Assembly: GCF_014836645.1 (NCBI RefSeq)
Contig: NZ_JACSQM010000003.1
Span: forward strand, 372,001-436,000
Source of the DNA: Fictibacillus norfolkensis
GTDB taxonomy: Bacteria > Bacillota > Bacilli > Bacillales > Fictibacillaceae
Direction: 5' to 3'
Length of the DNA: 64,000 nt
The notes beneath the pieces are model-generated. The model was not told the DNA's origin, ran no database searches, and saw only the letters and a list, made by a program, of their open reading frames with translations. The translations under genes were made by a program, and so were the position numbers. Of the stretch, positions 57,211 to 64,000 are shown piece by piece. Numbering within the stretch: position 1 is the stretch's first letter; every line of letters begins with the position of its first letter.

Positions 57211-57217
57211 GCAGCAT

Positions 57218-58075
57218 CTACCTTTCTCTGAAAAATGACTTCAACTTGCCGATGAAAGACTTATAAGATACTTCTTGCTGTTTCACCGTACCAACATACG
57301 TTTCCGCTAACTGATATACAGCTTTGGAAGCTAATGAGGATGGCTTATGAATAGAGAAGGGAATCTGTTTTTTTACAGCATGCCATACATCTTGATCCAT
57401 CGGTATCTGTCCTAAACAGATCAGCTCTTTTTGTAAGAACTGTTTACAAACATGGCTTAATTTTTCAACCGTATCTCTTCCTTCTTTTTGATTTTCATAT
57501 CGGTTGATAACTAGATAGAAGGGAAGTTCTTTATCTTTCATATAAATGAACTTCATCATAGAATAGGCATCTGTTAGTGATGTGATCTCAGGTGTAGCTA
57601 TCACCAATACCTCATGGCTTGCAAGCACAAATTTTAAAGCTGTTTCTGTTGCACCTGCACCCATATCTAAAAAGATAAAATCATAAAATCTCTCTAATTC
57701 TTCTAGTTGATTCATAAAATGTACCAACATCTCATCCGTTATGCTTGTCAGAGAACCGAAATTCCTACCGCCAGCAATCGTATGAAGTCCGTCTTTACCC
57801 TCCTCGATGATCTCCCATACAGACAATTGATTCTGAAGCATATCCATCAAATGTTTGTGAGATCTTCTTCCGAGAATTAAATCTACATTTCCCATACCTA
57901 TATCAAGATCTAGTACTAAAACGCGCTTTCCCATTGAAACCAACGAAAGGGCAAGATTCACCGTGATGTTCGTTTTACCGACGCCGCCTTTACCACTGAC
58001 TACAGAGATTACTCGTGCACTGTTTGCCGACGCAGAGACTAATTGTTTTCGAAGGCTAATCGCTTGATCAAGCAT
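57218..58075 (-). CDS. flhG: Flagellar number/placement ATPase FlhG (YlxH)
   Basis: This MinD/ParA-type ATPase works with FlhF in flagellar placement. The 285-residue product has the deviant Walker A SGKGGVGKTN (about 27) and VLVLDLDIGMGNVDLILG. The C-terminus is basic. It overlaps flhF by 8 bases. Confidence 0.95.
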   Translation of the reverse strand: MLDQAISLRKQLVSASANSARVISVVSGKGGVGKTNITVNLALSLVSMGKRVLVLDLDIGMGNVDLILGRRSHKHLMDMLQNQLSVWEIIEEGKDGLHTIAGGRNFGSLTSITDEMLVHFMNQLEELERFYDFIFLDMGAGATETALKFVLASHEVLVIATPEITSLTDAYSMMKFIYMKDKELPFYLVINRYENQKEGRDTVEKLSHVCKQFLQKELICLGQIPMDQDVWHAVKKQIPFSIHKPSSLASKAVYQLAETYVGTVKQQEVSYKSFIGKLKSFFRER

Positions 58076-59189
58076 GATGTGACTTTTCCTTTAACAGCAT
58101 CTGAATTAGTTCATCCGCGTCAGCCTCAAACATATCGTCAGGGACGTTCTGGCCGTTTGTTACATAGCCGATCGGTACATTGTTTAAGATTGCAAGATTA
58201 AGTAGTGAGCCATACGTCTTTGTTTCATCTTTCTTCGTAAAGATCACTTTATGAACAGGTAGACTCTTAAACTGACTATAGATGGTTTCCATATCGCGAT
58301 ATTTTGAAGTTAATGAAAGGACGAGGTAGTTTTTCATATCTTTATCAAAATGGATGATACGCTGAAGCTCTTCGATATAAAAACGATTTAAAAAATTTCT
58401 GCCTGCAGAGTCTACGAGAACTAGATCATAATCTTCAAACTTTTCTTTAGCTCTCTTAAAATCATCCGCTGTATAAGCGACCTCACATGGAATGTTTAAA
58501 ATCTCAGCGTACGTTTTTAGTTGGTCGATAGCAGCGATCCGATATGTATCAGTCGTAATAAACGCTACTTTTTTCCCATCTTTTAAAACCGCTTTTGCTC
58601 CGATCTTGGCTATCGTCGTTGTTTTACCAACACCAGTAGGTCCGATCAAGTTCAAGAATTTCGTTTCATAATGAAAACCACCAAACTCACTTTTAGCCAT
58701 TCTTGCACTTAAAAAGCTGCTGATCCACGTATTCCAGTCATAGTTGTCTCTTTCCATTTCATCTTGACTTTCATATTTAGTGGATAAAGAAGGAATAAGT
58801 TCTTCTCGTATTGTAGAGTCAACTTCTTGATTAGAAAGAAATGTTTCCCATTCTTTAACAAATGGTGCTGTATCTTCTGGAATCTTGGATTGTACGGTCA
58901 ACGTGTGAACCATCTTCTTCAGTTGACGAATCTCCTTCGTTAATTCCTCTTCTTGATACACAGGTTGCTGTTGTTTCACAATATTCTTGTTATGATTCTT
59001 CGTTTGATGATAATCTACGTCTTGATCCAATCCAGCGAAAATTTCAACGTTCTTCTTTGTAAAGAATCCGAAGATACCTCCAACTTGAACTTCTCTTGTA
59101 TTTAATATGACTGCACCGCTGCCAAGATCTGCTCTTACTAACTTCATAGCTTCTGGCAAGTTCTGTGCTGTATACTTCTTCACTTTCAT
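58068..59189 (-). CDS. flhF: Flagellar SRP-type GTPase FlhF
   Basis: This SRP-like GTPase helps position new flagella. The 373-residue product has an N-terminal B domain (about 1-125) rich in Gln/Lys, and an NG domain with P-loop GPTGVGKT at 183-190 and VLVDSAGRNF. Its ATG overlaps the flhA stop by one base. Confidence 0.96.
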   Translation of the reverse strand: MKVKKYTAQNLPEAMKLVRADLGSGAVILNTREVQVGGIFGFFTKKNVEIFAGLDQDVDYHQTKNHNKNIVKQQQPVYQEEELTKEIRQLKKMVHTLTVQSKIPEDTAPFVKEWETFLSNQEVDSTIREELIPSLSTKYESQDEMERDNYDWNTWISSFLSARMAKSEFGGFHYETKFLNLIGPTGVGKTTTIAKIGAKAVLKDGKKVAFITTDTYRIAAIDQLKTYAEILNIPCEVAYTADDFKRAKEKFEDYDLVLVDSAGRNFLNRFYIEELQRIIHFDKDMKNYLVLSLTSKYRDMETIYSQFKSLPVHKVIFTKKDETKTYGSLLNLAILNNVPIGYVTNGQNVPDDMFEADADELIQMLLKEKSHHA

Positions 59190-61222
59190 CAGATGTTCAC
59201 CACCCCTACACTTTTCACTTCTAGCTCAGGTTCCAATTCGTTGTATGATAGAACCGCTACATCCGGAAGATAACGCTCAATGAGTTGCCTTACGTACATC
59301 CTTACAGCAGGTGAACATAAGAGAACAACGGATTGGTCAAAGCTTCGTCCTGATTCAAGTTCAGATGTAATGCTGTCAAAGATCACTTGAGAATCTTGCG
59401 GATCTAAAGAAAGGTAATTGCCGTGTTCTGTTTGCTGAACAGCATCAGCTATCTTTTTTTCTACCGATCCGCCAAGTGTGATAACATGCAGCGGTTCATT
59501 TTCATTACTATAGCTTTTTGATATCTGTCGGGCCAAACCTTGTCTTACATACTCTGTTAATAGATCTGTATCCTTTGTCATCTTTGCAAAATCTGCTAAC
59601 GTTTCAAAGATTACCGCTAAGTTTCGGATCGAGATTCGCTCTCGTAAAAGTTTGGATAATACCTTTTGAACTTCACCGATCGTAAGGGCATCTGGCGTTA
59701 CTTCTTCGACAATGGCTGGATATGATTCTTTTAAGTGCTCTACAAGTTGTTTTGTTTCTTGTCTGCCGATCAGTTCATGTGCGTGTTTCTTGATCACTTC
59801 TGTTAGATGTGTTGAGACGACTGAAGGTGGATCTACGACAGTGTATCCTGAGTATTCAGCTCGTTCTTTCATCTCTTCACCGATCCAGATGGCCGGCAGA
59901 CCAAATGCTGGTTCCATCGTTTCGATACCTTGCACCTCTTCATCATCGATACCTGGACTCATCGCTAAATAATGATCCAACAGCAACTCACCTTTTGCGA
60001 CTTGACTGCCTTTTATTTTGATTCTGTATTCATTCGGCTGAAGCTGGATGTTGTCGCGAATCCGAACGACCGGTACGATCATTCCAAGCTCTAAAGCAAG
60101 CTGCCTTCTGATCATTACGATTCTATCCAACAGGTCACCGCCTTGAGAAGTATCAGCTAACGGAATGAGACTGTAGCCGAATTCAAATTCGATCGGGTCG
60201 ATCTGCAGCAGATTCACAACAGATTCAGGACTTTTCAGCTGTTCAGTTTGAATATCTTCTTCAACCACTTCTTCTTTTTCTTTTTGTTCACGCTCGGCTT
60301 TTAAAAGAAGATACCCCCCGATCGCTAAGATCCCGCCGATCGTAATTGTAAAAAAGTCATTGATCGGTGTGAACAACCCCAGCATGATGATGGTTCCTCC
60401 AGCAACAAAAAGCATGATAGGATACGCAAGCAATTGCTTGCTGATATCAAATCCTAAGTTTCCTTCTGAAGCCGCACGCGTCACGATAATCCCTGTCGCT
60501 GTCGATATGATCAGCGCTGGAATCTGCGATACTAATCCATCACCAACCGTCATTCTTGTAAACAATTCTGCACTCTCACCAAAGCTAAGGCCCATCTGAA
60601 GCATTCCGATGATGATTCCGAACAACATATTGATCAAAACGATGATAATACCAGCAATTGCATCACCTTTAACAAATTTACTCGCTCCATCCATCGCTCC
60701 GTAAAAATCTGCTTCTCGTTCAATTGTTTCACGTCTTTCTTTCGCTTCCCGATCTGAAATCATGCCAGCGTTCAGATCAGCATCAATACTCATCTGCTTA
60801 CCAGGCATCGCATCAAGTGTAAACCTTGCAGCAACTTCTGATACACGTTCAGATCCTTTCGTAATTACGATAAATTGAATAATAATTAGAATAAAAAATA
60901 CCACGATACCAACAAGAATATTTCCACCTACAACAAATTCACCGAAAGTATGTACAACGTTTCCAGCATCTCCTGTTGAAAGGATGCTTCTCGTTGTCGA
61001 AACGTTTAGCCCTAGTCTAAAAAGCGTCACTAACAATAACAATGACGGAAATATAGAAAATTGGAGAGGCTGTGTTGTGTTCATGGCAATTAATATGATT
61101 AAAAGTGCCAGAGATATATTCGTTATGATTAAGAAATCCAACATAAACGTTGGCATTGGTATGACGAGCATGGCGATTATGAGAATAACGCCTGCTAAAA
61201 CACTCATGTCTCTAGCTTTCAT
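59189..61222 (-). CDS. flhA: Flagellar export gate protein FlhA
   Basis: This is the main membrane gate and substrate-docking subunit of the flagellar type III exporter. The 677-residue length equals B. subtilis FlhA. The N-terminal half has about eight membrane helices and the conserved cytoplasmic loop DADLNAGMISDREAKERRETIEREADFYGAMDGASKFVKGD. The C-terminal half is the cytoplasmic ring domain. Confidence 0.97.
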   Translation of the reverse strand: MKARDMSVLAGVILIIAMLVIPMPTFMLDFLIITNISLALLIILIAMNTTQPLQFSIFPSLLLLVTLFRLGLNVSTTRSILSTGDAGNVVHTFGEFVVGGNILVGIVVFFILIIIQFIVITKGSERVSEVAARFTLDAMPGKQMSIDADLNAGMISDREAKERRETIEREADFYGAMDGASKFVKGDAIAGIIIVLINMLFGIIIGMLQMGLSFGESAELFTRMTVGDGLVSQIPALIISTATGIIVTRAASEGNLGFDISKQLLAYPIMLFVAGGTIIMLGLFTPINDFFTITIGGILAIGGYLLLKAEREQKEKEEVVEEDIQTEQLKSPESVVNLLQIDPIEFEFGYSLIPLADTSQGGDLLDRIVMIRRQLALELGMIVPVVRIRDNIQLQPNEYRIKIKGSQVAKGELLLDHYLAMSPGIDDEEVQGIETMEPAFGLPAIWIGEEMKERAEYSGYTVVDPPSVVSTHLTEVIKKHAHELIGRQETKQLVEHLKESYPAIVEEVTPDALTIGEVQKVLSKLLRERISIRNLAVIFETLADFAKMTKDTDLLTEYVRQGLARQISKSYSNENEPLHVITLGGSVEKKIADAVQQTEHGNYLSLDPQDSQVIFDSITSELESGRSFDQSVVLLCSPAVRMYVRQLIERYLPDVAVLSYNELEPELEVKSVGVVNI

Positions 61223-61245
61223 CTGTAAACTCTCCTATTCATTCC

Positions 61246-62325
61246 TTACGCTTTTTTCTTTACACGGTATACAAAGGCTAAAATTTCAGCTACGGCTTTA
61301 AACAGATCTTCAGGAATCACATGCCCGATCTCAACACGAGCGTACAGCGTTCTAGCTAGAGGTTTGTTTTCTACAACCGCCACGTTATGCTCTTTTGCGA
61401 TCTCTTTGATGCGTTGAGCGATTAGATCTACTCCTTTTGCTACTACTACTGGAGCATCCATGCTGTTATCGTCATACTTTAAGCAGATCGCGTAATGTGT
61501 AGGGTTTGTGATGATAACATCTGCCTTAGGCACTTCTTGCATCATTCGCCTCATAGCCATCTGTCTTTGTTTTTCCTTGATCTTCCCTTTAATCTTAGGA
61601 TCACCTTCAGATTTTTTGTATTCGTCTTTGATATCTTGTTTGGACATCCTAATATTTTTTTCAAAATCGTATTTTTGGTACATATAGTCAAGAAACGCAA
61701 GAAAAAGTAAAACGAGTGAAGCGGCAAAGCCCATCTTGACTGCCAGTCCTCCGAATACAGGAAGTGACGATTCAATACTCACTAAGCTCATTCTTAAATA
61801 AATATCTCGCTCACTCCAAAGGATAAAAAATGTTACACCACCGATTAGCAGAATCTTAAGCATCGATTTAGATAGTTCAACAAGAGCCCGCACAGAGTAG
61901 ATTCGTTTAAATCCAGATAAGGGATTGATCCGTTCAAGTTTCATCTGAATCGCCTCTGTTGATAGTAAAAAGCCAACTTGTAAATAGTTTCCTAAGACTC
62001 CAGCGATCATAGCCGCAATCATTACAGGTGCTATGATGATAGCGACTTCAAGCGAAAGCTCCCAAAACAGTTTCGGAATACTAGATTCCGTAACATGATA
62101 AAGCAATTTTTTATCTAGACTATAAGCCAAGAGGTGAAGCAATCTTTGCCCCATCCAACTCCCCATAAAGGATAGAAACATAACGGATGCAAACAGCACT
62201 AGTGCAGCATTAATATCAGCACTTTTGGCTACTTGTCCTTTTTTTCTGCTTTCCTGCCTTTTTTTCGGTGTTGCTTTTTCTGTCTTTTCTCCTGAAAAGT
62301 ATTGTAGATTGATCGGATATCTCAT
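61246..62325 (-). CDS. flhB: Flagellar export switch protein FlhB
   Basis: This export component autocleaves to switch from hook to filament substrates. The 359-residue product has four membrane helices and the autocleavage motif N274-P275-T276-H277. The N-terminus (GEKTEKATPKKRQESRKKGQVAKS) is family-typical. It follows fliR by 4 bases. Confidence 0.97.
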   Translation of the reverse strand: MRYPINLQYFSGEKTEKATPKKRQESRKKGQVAKSADINAALVLFASVMFLSFMGSWMGQRLLHLLAYSLDKKLLYHVTESSIPKLFWELSLEVAIIIAPVMIAAMIAGVLGNYLQVGFLLSTEAIQMKLERINPLSGFKRIYSVRALVELSKSMLKILLIGGVTFFILWSERDIYLRMSLVSIESSLPVFGGLAVKMGFAASLVLLFLAFLDYMYQKYDFEKNIRMSKQDIKDEYKKSEGDPKIKGKIKEKQRQMAMRRMMQEVPKADVIITNPTHYAICLKYDDNSMDAPVVVAKGVDLIAQRIKEIAKEHNVAVVENKPLARTLYARVEIGHVIPEDLFKAVAEILAFVYRVKKKA

Positions 62326-62329
62326 CGAT

Positions 62330-63100
62330 TTAAGCCCCTAACAATTCCATTAAGTTAATCATGCTGTCACGCATCTGATCGACCAGCATCTGAACAGATA
62401 CAAAGAATGCGGGCATTACTACTAAAAACAATACGAGAGCAATTAAAATTTTCACCGGCAGACCGATAACAAAGATGTTCATCTGCGGTACGGTTCTGGC
62501 TACGATCCCAAGTGCAAGGTCGGCTAAAAACAACGTGCCAACGATAGGAATCGCCATCTGAAGAGCAACTAAGAACATTCCTGAGAACACACTTAGTACA
62601 AACTTCATGACCCCGCCATCTCCAAAATTTGATATGGCCGAATCAATGGGTAAAAATTGATAACTATAAAAGATTCCATCAAGTAACATGTGATGCGCAT
62701 CGGTTGCTAGCAAGAAAAGAATGGCAAACGTATACAGATATCTCCCCATCAATGGTGTCTGGATGCCTGTTTGCGGATCGAACACGTTCGCGATCGCAAA
62801 ACCCATCTGTAGATCAATAAATCCGCCGGCAACTTGAATCGCGTAAAAAACGATCGCTGCAATAAATCCGATTGTTAGTCCTACCATCGCTTCTTTTATG
62901 ATTAATAGAAAAAATGTAGCATCCAATGGAATTGGTTTTGGGTCAACAGCGTACAACATGATCCAAGACAAGAATAACGATAATCCGATTTTATGCATCA
63001 CAGGTAAATTTTTATTGGAAAACACAGGAATTGTTAAGAAAAATGCCGATACTCTAGTTAGGATTAATAAAAAAGCAGGGAAAGCCACTAAATCTACCAT
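62330..63100 (-). CDS. fliR: Flagellar export protein FliR
   Basis: This is an integral membrane component of the FliPQR export channel. The 256-residue product has about six membrane helices and the segment GFAIANVFDPQTG. It lies 4 bases after fliQ. No fusion with flhB is seen, unlike in some clostridia. Confidence 0.96.
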   Translation of the reverse strand: MVDLVAFPAFLLILTRVSAFFLTIPVFSNKNLPVMHKIGLSLFLSWIMLYAVDPKPIPLDATFFLLIIKEAMVGLTIGFIAAIVFYAIQVAGGFIDLQMGFAIANVFDPQTGIQTPLMGRYLYTFAILFLLATDAHHMLLDGIFYSYQFLPIDSAISNFGDGGVMKFVLSVFSGMFLVALQMAIPIVGTLFLADLALGIVARTVPQMNIFVIGLPVKILIALVLFLVVMPAFFVSVQMLVDQMRDSMINLMELLGA

Positions 63101-63104
63101 TTCT

Positions 63105-63374
63105 TCATCCTATATAAGTGTGTAAATTTTGGAAGATATTTGATGTGAATCCTAGGATTTGAGAAAGCATCCACGGTCCAAAAAACACGAGTCCTACTAA
63201 CACGGCGACAATCTTTGGTATAAATGCAAGTGTTTGTTCCTGAATCTGTGTTGTTGCTTGAAATATACTGACGATCAAACCTACGATCAGCGCTAATAAC
63301 ATGAGCGGACCGCACAAAAGCAAGGTCATGTATACCCCTTTTTCTGCCAAAGAAATTACAAATTGAGAATCCAT
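63105..63374 (-). CDS. fliQ: Flagellar export protein FliQ
   Basis: This is a small two-helix subunit of the export channel, 89 residues, the usual length. It has the typical GLIVSIFQATTQIQEQTLAFIPK loop between the helices. It lies between fliP and fliR. Confidence 0.96.
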   Translation of the reverse strand: MDSQFVISLAEKGVYMTLLLCGPLMLLALIVGLIVSIFQATTQIQEQTLAFIPKIVAVLVGLVFFGPWMLSQILGFTSNIFQNLHTYIG

Positions 63375-63387
63375 GTTTCCACCTGCC

Positions 63388-64000
63388 CTAATAGCTTAAT
63401 AGCAATGATTTAACGATGAGGTACCAGCCATCAACCAGTACGAATAACAAGATCTTAAATGGCAGTGATATCATAACGGGCGGCAGCATCATCATCCCCA
63501 TAGCCATTAAAATAGACGCAACGACCATATCAATGATCAAGAACGGTACAAAAATCATGAATCCAATCTGAAAGGCTGTCTTTAGTTCACTTATTGCAAA
63601 CGCTGGAACAAGTGTCGTTAACGGAATATCTTTAATACTTTCTGGCTTTTTTGCACCTGAATATTCCATAAACAGCATCAGATCTTTCTGACGTGTATGT
63701 TTTGCCATGAACTCTTTGATCGGAAGACTTCCCTTATCAAACGCCTCTTCTTGTGAGATCTCACCTTTTACTAACGGCTGGACCGCTTCTTTGTTTACCT
63801 CATGCATCACTGGCGCCATGATAAAAAAAGTTAAGAACAAGGCAATTCCAATCAAAACTTGGTTTGGAGGCATCTGCTGCGTCGCTAGTGAAGTTCTAAC
63901 AAAAGATAAGACAATAATTATCCTCGTAAAACAAGTCATAAGAATTAAGATACTTGGAGCAAGCGAAAGGACTGTTAAGAGCAGCAACAGCTGAATCGTA
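63388..64000 (-). CDS. fliP: Flagellar export protein FliP (5' end outside window)
   Basis: This is the core subunit of the FliPQR channel. Conserved segments are TCFTRIIIVLSFVRTSLATQQMPPNQVL, IGFMIFVPFLIIDMVVASILMAMGMMM and the C-terminal GWYLIVKSLL. The frame stays open to position 64000 without a good start. The codons before the first possible TTG (63987) continue the leucine run of the family, so the first 15-20 residues are missing. Confidence 0.95.
   Translation of the reverse strand, partial: TIQLLLLLTVLSLAPSILILMTCFTRIIIVLSFVRTSLATQQMPPNQVLIGIALFLTFFIMAPVMHEVNKEAVQPLVKGEISQEEAFDKGSLPIKEFMAKHTRQKDLMLFMEYSGAKKPESIKDIPLTTLVPAFAISELKTAFQIGFMIFVPFLIIDMVVASILMAMGMMMLPPVMISLPFKILLFVLVDGWYLIVKSLLLSY

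Noticed and set aside
56765-57238. A 157-codon plus-strand frame over cheB
   Set aside because: It is antisense to an intact, well conserved gene and shows no family features.
1-64000. CRISPR arrays, tRNA or rRNA genes, prophage and transposase genes
   Set aside because: No regularly spaced long direct repeats, no tRNA-like clover leaf ending in CCA, no rRNA segments and no phage or transposase motifs were seen on either strand.

Overview
The window is a chromosomal segment of a low-GC, endospore-forming, motile Bacillaceae bacterium (Bacillus / Fictibacillus-like; the genus is inferred). The evidence is the Bacillus subtilis gene order from fliP to pgsA, sporulation genes (spoIIIE, spoVFA/spoVFB, tepA), a full flagellar/chemotaxis block and the Gram-positive PolC polymerase. 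Every convincing protein gene (59) is on the minus strand, so transcription runs from high to low coordinates. No rRNA, tRNA, CRISPR array, prophage or intact insertion sequence was seen.

In transcription order: (1) 64000-49678 is the distal fla/che operon: fliP (cut by the window edge), fliQ, fliR, flhB, flhA (export gate), flhF, flhG (flagellar placement), cheB, cheA, cheW, cheC, cheD (chemotaxis), sigD, a FapA/DUF342 gene, an unrecognised 96-residue gene, and swrB. (2) 49664-46191 is translation and nucleotide metabolism: rpsB, tsf, pyrH, frr. (3) 46022-40283 is envelope and isoprenoid synthesis plus proS: uppS, cdsA, dxr, rasP, proS; polC follows. (4) 35737-28002 is the nusA/infB operon: rimP, nusA, ylxR, ylxQ, infB, ylxP, rbfA, truB, ribC, then rpsO. 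(5) 27808-18034 holds pnpA, ylxY, mlpA, spoVFA/spoVFB (dipicolinate synthase), asd, dapG and dapA. Here the lysine/DAP branch also feeds spore dipicolinate. (6) A 670-bp non-coding stretch with three terminator-like hairpins and a 21-bp repeat array precedes rnjB, tepA, ylzJ, spoIIIE and ymfC. (7) 11165-6489 is a guanosine-type ABC transporter (nupNOPQ). (8) 6129-19 is the ymfF-ymfH-ymfI-ymfJ-ymfK-ymfM-pgsA cluster.

Most genes are conserved housekeeping genes of normal length. The points worth a second look are mainly regulatory and structural: a NusA-type attenuator in the rimP-nusA leader, a possible S15-binding pseudoknot in the rpsO leader, a structured rpsB leader, a sigma-K-like promoter before spoVFA, a 21-bp repeat array and a plus-strand terminator upstream of rnjB, two copies of a palindromic intergenic repeat, an M16 peptidase pair preceded by a mini-ORF, an asparagine-rich IF2 linker, and the little-known genes after sigD. 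I found no clearly new multi-gene system. The two least-explained gene sets are ymfF-ymfM and the sigD-linked FapA/96-residue pair.
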